64,000 nt of DNA from Bradyrhizobium canariense. Lineage in GTDB: Bacteria; Pseudomonadota; Alphaproteobacteria; Rhizobiales; Xanthobacteraceae. Both the position numbers and the translations under genes were made by a program. The notes under the pieces were generated by a model that saw nothing but the letters and a program-made list of their open reading frames with translations, was not told the DNA's origin and searched no databases. Below are positions 1 to 7,569 of the stretch, in pieces. The stretch's first letter is position 1. Each line of letters starts with the position of its first letter. The stretch covers positions 620,001 through 684,000 of the forward strand of contig NZ_JAFCKJ010000002.1 of the NCBI RefSeq assembly GCF_018130465.1, given 5' to 3'.

Positions 1-417
1 CGCCTGGAGGACGTCGGAGACGCGCTGGAATACGAGATCGACCCAGCCGGAGAGATAGCCCGAGGTCAATCCGACGATCACGCCGATGCTGCCGCCGAGC
101 GCCGTGGAGCCGATCCCGACCGCCAGCGAGATCCGCGCGCCGTGGATGATGCGGCTGAAGACATCGCGGCCGAAGGAATCCGTGCCCATCCAGTGTGTCA
201 GGCTTGGGCGCGCCAGCGCCCGGGTGGCGTCAATCGTCAGCGGATCGTAACGCGCGATGAAGTCGGCGAAGATCGCGGTGAACACGAACAGGGTCATGAT
301 GACGAGCCCGGCCGCACCCAGCACATGCCGCTGCGCCATAAACAGCACGCGTCGCCAGCCGCCGGTCGCGTGCGCCCCGGCGCGCCTCAGTTCAACGTCA
401 TAGTCGATCGCAGCCAA
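1..417 (-). CDS. Peptide/nickel-type ABC transporter permease, DppC-like (partial, cut by window start)
   Basis: Inner-membrane permease subunit of an oligopeptide-type ABC importer. About 139 residues are visible: a short cytoplasmic N-terminus, a first membrane segment (VLGAAGLVIMTLFVFTAIF), then the DppC-family motif HWMGTDSFGRDVFSRIIHGA and the start of the transmembrane core. The rest lies beyond position 1. There is no usable ATG near the upstream gene. The reading frame opens with two TTG codons (420 and 417) just after AGGAGAG, which itself overlaps the TAG stop of the dppB-like gene. TTG at 417 has the better spacing. An internal ATG at 339 is the fallback but would remove the N-terminal tail. 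Third gene of an operon with the binding protein at 1410-3008 and the dppB-like permease at 427-1374. Confidence 0.88.
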   Translation of the reverse strand, partial: MAAIDYDVELRRAGAHATGGWRRVLFMAQRHVLGAAGLVIMTLFVFTAIFADFIARYDPLTIDATRALARPSLTHWMGTDSFGRDVFSRIIHGARISLAVGIGSTALGGSIGVIVGLTSGYLSGWVDLVFQRVSDVLQA

Positions 418-426
418 CAAGCTCTC

Positions 427-1374
427 CTAATCCGTGTACCGGATACGCGGGTCGAACACGGCGTACAGCATGTCGACGATGAAATTCGCGCTCACCACGA
501 CGATGGCAATCAGCATCACCAGGTTCTGCACGATCGGATAGTCGCGCCAGCGAATCGCCTCGACCAGGAAGCGCGCGACGCCGGGGATGTTGAACACGGT
601 CTCGGTGACAATGAGGCCGCCGATCAGGAACGCTGCCTCGATGCCGATCACGGTGATGACGGGCAAAATCGCGTTCTTCAGCGCATGCTGATAGTTCACG
701 GCGGCGTCCGACGCGCCCTTGGCACGCGCGGTGCGGATATAGTCCTGCCGCAGCACCTCCAGCATCGAGGAGCGGGTGATGCGCATGGTCAGCGCGGCGC
801 TGCGGAAGCCGACGGCGGCGGCGGGCACGGCGTAGGTCGCAAACGCTTCCAGCCAGGTCTGTGGATTGGGATTGAAGATCGGCATCTGGTTGAACATCGC
901 CACCGAGGCGGTGAGGATGAGCAGACCGAGCCAGAACGAGGGCAGCGACAATCCGCTCAGGCTGACGATGCGCAGCGCGTAGTCGAGCCGCGTGCCCTGC
1001 TTCACCGCGCTGATGACGCCCAAGGGAATGCCGATCGACGCCGAGAACAACAGCGCCAGGCCGGCGAGCCGCGCCGTGATCGGGATTCGCGGGAGGATCT
1101 CCTGAAGTGCAGGCTTCTCCGAGACATAGGAGTAACCAAAGTCGCCGCGTAGAAAACCGCTGATCCAGTGCCAATATTGCACCACCAGCGGCTGGTCGAT
1201 GCCGAGCTCTTTTTCCAGACTGGCCTTGTCGGCGGGGTCGACATAGCCGGCGGCGGCAAACAGGATATCGACGATGTTGCCGGGGACGATGCGCAGCAGG
1301 AAGAAGATGACGATCGAGATCCCGAACAGGGTCACGAGCATCAGCAACAGGCGCCGCACTAGATAGGCAAACAT
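427..1374 (-). CDS. Peptide/nickel-type ABC transporter permease, DppB-like
   Basis: Inner-membrane permease of the BPD_transp_1 family, 315 aa, the usual DppB length. It starts with the characteristic N-terminal segment LVRRLLLMLVTLFGISIVIF, has a periplasmic loop of about 70 residues, then five further hydrophobic segments. The cytoplasmic coupling region is visible as RTARAKGASDAAV (about 217-229), and the protein ends with the family's FDPRIRY tail. GGGAGG lies before the ATG. It sits 35 bp downstream of the binding-protein gene and its stop codon contributes to the ribosome site of the dppC-like gene, so the three are co-transcribed. Substrate cannot be read from sequence; peptides, nickel complexes or other small cationic or amide compounds are all possible. 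Confidence 0.93.
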   Translation of the reverse strand: MFAYLVRRLLLMLVTLFGISIVIFFLLRIVPGNIVDILFAAAGYVDPADKASLEKELGIDQPLVVQYWHWISGFLRGDFGYSYVSEKPALQEILPRIPITARLAGLALLFSASIGIPLGVISAVKQGTRLDYALRIVSLSGLSLPSFWLGLLILTASVAMFNQMPIFNPNPQTWLEAFATYAVPAAAVGFRSAALTMRITRSSMLEVLRQDYIRTARAKGASDAAVNYQHALKNAILPVITVIGIEAAFLIGGLIVTETVFNIPGVARFLVEAIRWRDYPIVQNLVMLIAIVVVSANFIVDMLYAVFDPRIRYTD

Positions 1375-1409
1375 GCATCGCCTCCCGTCGAACCCGTCAG
1401 CCGCCTGCG

Positions 1410-3008
1410 CTACTTGTCCATCCAGACATCCTCGTACCGGTATCCGTTATAGGAACTGTTGGACATCACCGTCACGCCCTTGACGTAAGGTTGCCAGCAG
1501 CTGCCGGTGCGTGCGTGGAAAATGATCGGGCGGGCGACATCTTCCTGCAACTTCTTGTCGATGTCCCACACCAGCTTCTTGCGCTTGTTGAGGTCGGTCT
1601 CCTGGGACTGCACGTCGAACAGCTTTTCGATCTCCTTGTTGCAGTAATTGGTGTAGTTGCGCTCGGAGCCGCAGGAATAGTTCTCGTAGAAGGATTGGTC
1701 GGGATCGTCGACGGCGTTGCCGGTCAAATTGAGCCCGAGCATGTAGTCCTTGCGCGCGATCTTCGGGAACCAGTTCGCGGTCTCGACCACGTCGAGCTCG
1801 CCGTCGATATAGATGCTCTTGAGCTGGTCGATCAGGATCACGGCGGGATCGCGATAGACCGGGATGTTGCGGGTCGAGACCTTGACGGCGAGATGCTTAT
1901 CCGGTCCGTAGCCGGCCTTTTGCATCAGCTTCTTGGCTTCCTCGCGGTTGGCGTTGATGTCGGGGCCGTAGCCCGGAATGCTCTCGAGCATCTCCTTCGG
2001 CATGCCCCACAGCCCGTTCGGCGGCGGCAGCAGGGTGCCGCCGACGTCGCCCTGACCCTCGAACATGATCGAGATGAAGGCCTTGCGGTCCAGCGACAGC
2101 GCCATGGCGCGGCGGATATCGATATTGTCGAACGGCGGCGCGGACGAATTGACGATGATGTTGGTGGCGACATTGTTGGGTTCGACCACGCAAACCGCGT
2201 TCGGCGCCTGCGATTTGACGTCCTTCAGGAGCGGGATGCTCACCTCGGTCGGGAAGGCCATGTCGAACTTGCCGGCGACGAAGGCGAGGATGGCGGTCGA
2301 GCGGTTCGGGATGATGGTGAACTCGATGCCGTCGAGATAGGGCCGGCCCTTGCGCCAATAGTCGGGATTGCGGGTCAGCTTGATCGATTCATTGGCCTTG
2401 AACTCGACGAACTTGAACGGGCCTGTGCCGATCGGGTGCGTGCGCATGTCGCCGGGCGAGACGTGACAGGGATAGACCGGTGTGTAGCCCGAGGCGAGCA
2501 GCGCCAGCAGCGAAGGCTGCGGCCGCTTCAAGTTGAAGGAGACCTCGAGATCGCCGTTGGTGGAGACGTCGTTGACCTGTTCGTACCAGGTCTTGCGCGG
2601 GTTCTGCCGGAACTTCTGCTGCGACTTGCCCATCAGCATGTCGAAGGTGCATTTGACGTCCGCCGAGGTGAACGGCTTGCCGTCGTGCCACTTCACGCCC
2701 GCGCGCAGCTTGAAGGTCAGTGTCTTGTTGTCGTTGACCCAGGCCCAGCTCTCGGCGAGCTCGGGCACGATCGTGTCCATGCTGTTCTGCGCCACGTCCT
2801 GCTTGTAGATGACGAGGTTGTTGAACACCGGCATGAAGGGAACATTGAGCGAGTAGGTCGCTCCTTCGTGGATCGAGGCATTGCCGGGACTGTCGCGGTG
2901 ATACATCCGCAAAATGCCGCCCTGCTTGGGCTCGCCGGCAAGTGCAATGGTCGAAAACGCAAGCAAAGATAGCGCCGCCGTCGCGGCGAGCGCCCGTACG
3001 CTCCGCAT
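1410..3008 (-). CDS. Extracellular solute-binding protein, family 5 (DppA/OppA-like)
   Basis: Periplasmic substrate receptor for the adjacent DppB/DppC-like permeases, 532 aa. A Sec signal peptide covers about the first 24 residues (VRALAATAALSLLAFSTIALA). The mature part shows SBP_bac_5 landmarks: a VPELAESW motif, LRAGVKWHDGKPFTSADVK (about 105), and the IGTGPFKFVEF element near residue 195. The start is supported by AGGGAGGA about 8 bases upstream. First gene of the operon running toward position 1. The hairpin repeat at 3149-3277 lies between this gene and the acyl-CoA synthetase, so the two units may be transcribed separately. Confidence 0.93.
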   Translation of the reverse strand: MRSVRALAATAALSLLAFSTIALAGEPKQGGILRMYHRDSPGNASIHEGATYSLNVPFMPVFNNLVIYKQDVAQNSMDTIVPELAESWAWVNDNKTLTFKLRAGVKWHDGKPFTSADVKCTFDMLMGKSQQKFRQNPRKTWYEQVNDVSTNGDLEVSFNLKRPQPSLLALLASGYTPVYPCHVSPGDMRTHPIGTGPFKFVEFKANESIKLTRNPDYWRKGRPYLDGIEFTIIPNRSTAILAFVAGKFDMAFPTEVSIPLLKDVKSQAPNAVCVVEPNNVATNIIVNSSAPPFDNIDIRRAMALSLDRKAFISIMFEGQGDVGGTLLPPPNGLWGMPKEMLESIPGYGPDINANREEAKKLMQKAGYGPDKHLAVKVSTRNIPVYRDPAVILIDQLKSIYIDGELDVVETANWFPKIARKDYMLGLNLTGNAVDDPDQSFYENYSCGSERNYTNYCNKEIEKLFDVQSQETDLNKRKKLVWDIDKKLQEDVARPIIFHARTGSCWQPYVKGVTVMSNSSYNGYRYEDVWMDK

Positions 3009-3148
3009 CCTCGTCCTCCCTGGACATTAGTCTTTTGGGCCTTTTGCGGCCTGTTTGAGGGGACGATAGCGACGCGTGCGCGGCGAGGCAACCGGCAAGG
3101 GCAGTGATGCTCTCGACAATTCGGATGACGGAAGGACACAGTCTCCAG

Positions 3149-3277
3149 TGTCGTCCCGGCGAAGGCCGGGACCCCTACCGCGTGATTTATCGATTTTGGT
3201 AGGTTGGAGTACCGAACGTCTGGTCTTCGCCAAACTACTCCCTGGGGTTATGGGTCCCGGCCTTCGCCGGGACGACA
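3149..3277. repeat. Interspersed hairpin repeat, class A
   Basis: A 24-bp inverted repeat (gtcgtcccggcgaaggccgg... at 3150-3173, its complement at 3253-3276) flanks about 80 bp of spacer. The spacer carries the modules 'accgcgtgat' and 'ctccctggggttatggg', which recur in the other class A copies in this window. Each arm also has its own internal dyad (cccggcgaaggccggg). It fills most of the gap between the acyl-CoA synthetase and the binding-protein gene. Confidence 0.88.
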
Positions 3278-3296
3278 CCGAGTTTGTGGCTACCCC

Positions 3297-4847
3297 TCAC
3301 ACAATCCTGGACGCCTTGTTCCCCCAATAGCGGTCCCTTAACAGTCGCTTGTACAGCTTCCCCGTCGGCAGCCGCGGCAACTCCTTCTCGAAATCGACCG
3401 AGCGCGGCACCTTTTGCCGCGACAGCGACGCCCCGCAGAAGGCGATCAGCTCTTCGGCGAGCGCCTCGCCCGGCACGATGCCGGGCATCGGCTGCACCAC
3501 CGCCTTCACCTCTTCACCGAGGTCGGGATTAGGCACGCCGAACACCGCGGCGTCCGCGACCTTCGGATGGGTGATCAACAAATTCTCGCACTCCTGCGGA
3601 TAGATGTTCACGCCGCCGGAGATGATCATGAAGGTCGCGCGGTCCGTTAAATAGAGGAAGCGATCCTCGTCGACATAGCCGACGTCGCCGACCGTGCTCA
3701 TGCTGCCGTCGGCCGATCGCGCTTCCTTGGTCTTCTCCGGGTCGTTGAAATATTCGAACGGCGAGGCCGTCTTGAACCAGACCTGTCCCGGCGTGCCGGC
3801 GGGGCATGGCTTCATATTCTCGTCGAGAATATGAAGGTCGCCGAGCAGCACCTTGCCGACGGTGCCACGATGGGCCAGCCATTCCGCGCTGTCGCAGGCG
3901 GTGAAGCCAAGGCCTTCGGTTGCGCCGTAATATTCGTGGATGATCGGTCCCCACCATTTGATGATGTCGTCCTTCACCAGGGCCGGGCAGGGCGCGGCGG
4001 CATGGATCGCGATCTCGATCGAGGAGAGGTCGTAGTGCTTTCGCACCTCCTCCGGCAGCTTGAGCATGCGTGAGAACATCGTCGGCACAAGCTGGGTGTG
4101 GGTGACGCCCCACCGCTCGACGAGCTGGAGGTAACGTTCGGGATCAAACGTCTCCATGATGATCGCGGTGCCGCCCATCCGGATCGTCAGGTTGACCGCG
4201 GCCTGCGGCGCGGAGTGATAGAGCGGCGCGGGCGACAGATAGATCATGCCCTCGCGGTAGTGCCAGAGCTTTGTCAGGAAGTCGAAAAGCGGCAGATTGT
4301 GCTTCGGCGGCTCCTCCGGCAGCGGCCGGATAATGCCCTTCGGCCGTCCCGTCGTGCCCGATGAATACAGCATGGCGGTGCCGAGCCATTCATCCGGGAT
4401 TGGTGTCTTCGGAAGATCGGCGGTCACCTCAGTGAGGCCGACAATGCGCTCGCTCTCGCCGGGACCGTCGGCGACGATGCACAGCTTGATATCGCGGCAG
4501 GCCTGGATTGCCTCGCGGGCGATATTGAGCTTCGCAACCGACGTGATCAGGATTTTCGACTGGCTGTTGACCAGGAGATAAGCGAGCTCGCCCGGCGTCA
4601 GGAACGAGTTGATGCAGGTGTAGTACAGCCCGGAGCGCTCGCCCGCGCCACAGGCTTCGAGGTAGCGCGAATTGTTCTCCATGAAGATCGAGTAGTGGTC
4701 GAGCCGCTTCAATCCGTGCTTGCGGAACAGGTGCGCCAGCCGGTTGCTGCGCGCATCGAGCTCGCGATAGGTGACGGCCTCGCCGGTCGCTGCCATGATG
4801 AAGGCGGGCTGGAGCGGGCGCAGGCGGGCATGCTGACCTGGGTACAT
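3297..4847 (-). CDS. Acyl-CoA synthetase (AMP-dependent ligase family)
   Basis: ATP-dependent CoA ligase of the ANL superfamily, 516 aa, forming an acyl-CoA through an acyl-adenylate. The P-loop-like motif MLYSSGTTGRPKG lies at about 159-171, the A5 region IHEYYGATEG near 310, the hinge region STVGDVGYVDEDRF near 390, and the catalytic C-terminal lysine motif PRLPTGKLYKR near 490. The protein begins very close to the adenylation domain, without an N-terminal extension. The acyl substrate is not predictable. It lies 18 bp downstream of the iron-ADH/maleylacetate-reductase-like gene on the same strand, so the pair is probably co-expressed, which suggests catabolism of an aromatic or branched acid. 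The ADP-binding motif reads VGD instead of the usual TGD. Confidence 0.92.
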   Translation of the reverse strand: MYPGQHARLRPLQPAFIMAATGEAVTYRELDARSNRLAHLFRKHGLKRLDHYSIFMENNSRYLEACGAGERSGLYYTCINSFLTPGELAYLLVNSQSKILITSVAKLNIAREAIQACRDIKLCIVADGPGESERIVGLTEVTADLPKTPIPDEWLGTAMLYSSGTTGRPKGIIRPLPEEPPKHNLPLFDFLTKLWHYREGMIYLSPAPLYHSAPQAAVNLTIRMGGTAIIMETFDPERYLQLVERWGVTHTQLVPTMFSRMLKLPEEVRKHYDLSSIEIAIHAAAPCPALVKDDIIKWWGPIIHEYYGATEGLGFTACDSAEWLAHRGTVGKVLLGDLHILDENMKPCPAGTPGQVWFKTASPFEYFNDPEKTKEARSADGSMSTVGDVGYVDEDRFLYLTDRATFMIISGGVNIYPQECENLLITHPKVADAAVFGVPNPDLGEEVKAVVQPMPGIVPGEALAEELIAFCGASLSRQKVPRSVDFEKELPRLPTGKLYKRLLRDRYWGNKASRIV

Positions 4848-4865
4848 CGGTCCTCCGGCTTTAGA

Positions 4866-6020
4866 TCATGCGGCAAGAAGCAGGATTTCGCGCAACTGCG
4901 CGGGGCCGTCGATCTTGCGCGGGTTGCGCGGGATCCAGTTCGTGCGCATCGCAGCTTCCGCGATGGCGTCGAAATGCTCCGGCGAGACGCGGACATCAGC
5001 GAGGCTGCGCGGCATGCCGAGCGAGCGGATGAAGGCATCCAGCACATCGGCCGCCATGAGGCCGGGAAAGCCCATCGCGGCCGCGACGGTCATCTGGCGC
5101 TCGGCATTGTCGCGCGCATTCCAGCGCATCACGGCCGGCAGCATGATGCAGGAGGTGTAGCCATGCGGTACGTCGAAGGCTGCGCCCAGCACGTAACCGA
5201 TGCCGTGGCTCGCCCCCATCGGCACGCCGGCGGCGAGCGCGCCCATCGACAGCCAGGTGCCGATCTGCGCATCCATTCGCGCGTCGAGGTCGGACGGGTC
5301 TGCCTTCACCCGCGGCAGCGCGTCAGCGAGCATCGCGAGGCCCTTCACCGACTGTGCGTCGGCATAGGGGTGCGTCTCGCGCGAGCAGATCGCCTCGACG
5401 CAATGATCGATGGCGCGGATGCCGGTCGAGAGGAACAGCCATTCCGGCGTGTGCACGGTGATGGCGGGATCGAGGATGGTCGCGCGCGGCACCGTGAGCG
5501 GATGCCGTAGCATCTGTTTCACATGGGTGGTGCGGTCGGTGACGCCCGCGATCGAGCTGAACTCACCGCCGGCGATCGTGGTCGGGACGCTGATCTGACG
5601 CACGGTCGGCGCCGTCATCTCGGGCGCGACGCCCTTGTGCACGCGGATACGCTCGATGCCGTCGACGTCGTCGATGCCGTTAGCAAGGCAGAGCTGCACC
5701 GCCTTGGCGCCGTCGGTGATCGAGCCGCCGCCCACGGTGACGATCAGGTCGGCGCCCGCTTCACGTGCAGCATTGGTGGCGGCGATCACCGCCTCGCGGG
5801 GTGAGTGCGCCGGCATGGCGTCGAACAGGCCGGCGCAACGCGTGCCGAGTGCCTGTTTGATCTTCGCGATTTCGTCGGTCTGCCGGTTGAGTGTGCCCGA
5901 GACCATCAGGAAGGCGCGGCGCGTCCCCAGCCGGTCCATCTGCGCGACCACGGCCTCGGCCGCGGGGTGACCGAACACGACTTCCTCGATCGCGCCGTAA
6001 ACGACACGTCCCTGGTGCAC
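4866..6020 (-). CDS. Iron-containing alcohol dehydrogenase / maleylacetate reductase family protein
   Basis: NAD(P)-dependent oxidoreductase of the Fe-ADH fold, 384 aa. The dinucleotide-binding motif GGGS is at 97-100 and the family element PTTIAGGEFSS at about 146-156. Three of the four usual metal-ligand positions are recognisable as His206, His272 and His286 (IDHCVE, GASHGIGY, VPHGYTS). The position of the first ligand, Asp in metal-dependent members such as FucO, is Arg202 here by motif alignment (TGIRAIDH against TGMDALTH). Maleylacetate reductases also lack that Asp, carrying Asn, and work without metal. The family is certain; the choice of maleylacetate reductase over an alcohol dehydrogenase is an inference. 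Probably transcribed with the acyl-CoA synthetase 18 bp downstream. Confidence 0.85.
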   Translation of the reverse strand: MHQGRVVYGAIEEVVFGHPAAEAVVAQMDRLGTRRAFLMVSGTLNRQTDEIAKIKQALGTRCAGLFDAMPAHSPREAVIAATNAAREAGADLIVTVGGGSITDGAKAVQLCLANGIDDVDGIERIRVHKGVAPEMTAPTVRQISVPTTIAGGEFSSIAGVTDRTTHVKQMLRHPLTVPRATILDPAITVHTPEWLFLSTGIRAIDHCVEAICSRETHPYADAQSVKGLAMLADALPRVKADPSDLDARMDAQIGTWLSMGALAAGVPMGASHGIGYVLGAAFDVPHGYTSCIMLPAVMRWNARDNAERQMTVAAAMGFPGLMAADVLDAFIRSLGMPRSLADVRVSPEHFDAIAEAAMRTNWIPRNPRKIDGPAQLREILLLAA

Positions 6021-6116
6021 GCCTGTTCTCCCCGGACAATTCGTCTTGTTTTTGTTGGGGGTAGTCTAACCGCGCTGGCGGCATTCGTCATGCGCGAAGA
6101 CGCTGGCCGAGAGGTC

Positions 6117-6195
6117 GTCATGCCCGGGCTTGTCCCGGGCATCCACGTTCTTTGCGCCACGGGGCAAAGCGTGGATGGCCGGGACAAGCCCGGCC
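6117..6195. repeat. Interspersed hairpin repeat, class B
   Basis: An inverted repeat with arms tgcccgggcttgtcccgggc and gccgggacaagcccggc around an inner dyad (atccacg ... cgtggat). The arms each contain a smaller cccggg-type dyad. It sits in the 331-bp gap between the divergent Fe-ADH and RND adaptor genes (6021-6351). No other recognisable element was found in that gap apart from weak ribosome-site sequence before 6352. Confidence 0.8.
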
Positions 6196-6351
6196 GAAGA
6201 AGGACCTGTCAACCCATCATCCGGCTAGGGTATCTCGCCGAGCATTACCCGCGCTTTGGTCTTGAAGAGTTCATCATTGCGACCCATCTTGTGTCGCCCG
6301 CGGGTAGGCGCGTACCCTGCTATTTCCGCCGTTTTGATGCGAGGACCTGGG

Positions 6352-7569
6352 ATGAGTGGACCGGACGGAAGCGAGCAATTTGTTAAAAAGCACGATTTCG
6401 TTTCGCCTCGACCTCGCGCGATCGCCGGGCTTCTCGTCGCGGCATTCGCTCTCGCAGGCTGCGGCCAGCCGACCTCGCAAGCGGGCGCTCCGCCGCCCGC
6501 GCCGGTAACCGTCGCCCAGCCGGTCAAGCGCACCGTCACCGATTGGGACGAGTTCACCGGCCGCTTCGAGGCGGTCGAGGAGGTGCAGGTGCGCCCCCGC
6601 GTTGGCGGCTTCGTCAACTCCGTCGAGTTCCAGGATGGCGCGATCGTGCATCAGGGCGACCTGCTTTACGTCATCGACCCGCGTCCGTTCGAGGCGGTGG
6701 CCGAGCAGGCGGACGGCCAATTGTCCGACGCGCGTGCCAAGGTGGAGCTTGCCAAGCGCGAGCTCGACCGCGGCCTGAGCCTGGTCCAGACCAGCGCGGT
6801 CTCCGAGCAGGCCGTCGACCAGCGCCGGCAGGCCTTGCAGGCCGCGCACGCCGCGGAGACGCAGGCCGCAGGCGCTCTGAAGGCCGCCCGGCTCAATATC
6901 GAATTCACGCATGTGACCGCGCCGATCACCGGCCGGGTCAGCCGGCATCTCGTCAGCCCCGGCAATCTGGTGCAGGGCAGCGACAACGGCTCGTCGACGC
7001 TGCTGACCTCGATCGTGACGCTCGATCCGATCTACGTCTATTTCGACATGGATGAGGCGACCTTCATCAAATACAGCAAGCTGTGGTTCGAAGGTCGCCG
7101 CCCGAGCTCGCGCGATACGGCGAACCCGGTACAGGTCACGCTGGCGGGTGAGACGAAGGCGTCGCACGAGGGTACCATCAATTTCCTCGACAACCGCCTC
7201 GACGTCTCGACCGGCACGCTGCGCAGCCGCGCCGTGGTCAAGAACACGGATCTCTCGATCCTGCCTGGTCAGTTCGGCCGCGTTCGGCTGATCGGCAGCG
7301 CGCCCTATGAGGCGCTCCTGATTCCGGACGTCGCGGTCGCGACCGACCAGTCGCGCAAGATCGTGTTCGTGGTGAAGCCGGACGATACTGTCGAGGCGCG
7401 TCCGGTGACGCTGGGGCCGCTCGATGACGGCCTGCGCGTGATCCGCGAGGGGCTGAAGGCGGAGGACCGCGTTATCGTCAACGGCATCCAGCGCGCCCGT
7501 GTCGGTGCCAAGGTCGCCCCGCAGACTGCGCCAGCCCCGGCCGGTGGCAAGCCGGGTGACAAGTCATGA
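6352..7569 (+). CDS. RND efflux periplasmic adaptor (MexA/AcrA family lipoprotein)
   Basis: Membrane-fusion subunit linking an inner-membrane RND pump to an outer-membrane channel, 405 aa. A lipoprotein signal ends in LAGC with the lipidated Cys at residue 37. The HlyD/lipoyl half-motifs (VRPRVGGFVNSVEFQDG and later ITGRVSRHLVSPGNLVQ) flank an alpha-helical hairpin rich in Ala, Gln and Glu (about residues 115-190). The C-terminal beta-barrel and membrane-proximal domains follow. The ATG at 6352 was chosen because the signal sequence then sits near the N-terminus; the frame stays open upstream to 6256. Its stop overlaps the start of the pump gene by 4 bp (ATGA), indicating translational coupling. 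No outer-membrane factor gene is present nearby. Confidence 0.93.
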   Translation: MSGPDGSEQFVKKHDFVSPRPRAIAGLLVAAFALAGCGQPTSQAGAPPPAPVTVAQPVKRTVTDWDEFTGRFEAVEEVQVRPRVGGFVNSVEFQDGAIVHQGDLLYVIDPRPFEAVAEQADGQLSDARAKVELAKRELDRGLSLVQTSAVSEQAVDQRRQALQAAHAAETQAAGALKAARLNIEFTHVTAPITGRVSRHLVSPGNLVQGSDNGSSTLLTSIVTLDPIYVYFDMDEATFIKYSKLWFEGRRPSSRDTANPVQVTLAGETKASHEGTINFLDNRLDVSTGTLRSRAVVKNTDLSILPGQFGRVRLIGSAPYEALLIPDVAVATDQSRKIVFVVKPDDTVEARPVTLGPLDDGLRVIREGLKAEDRVIVNGIQRARVGAKVAPQTAPAPAGGKPGDKS

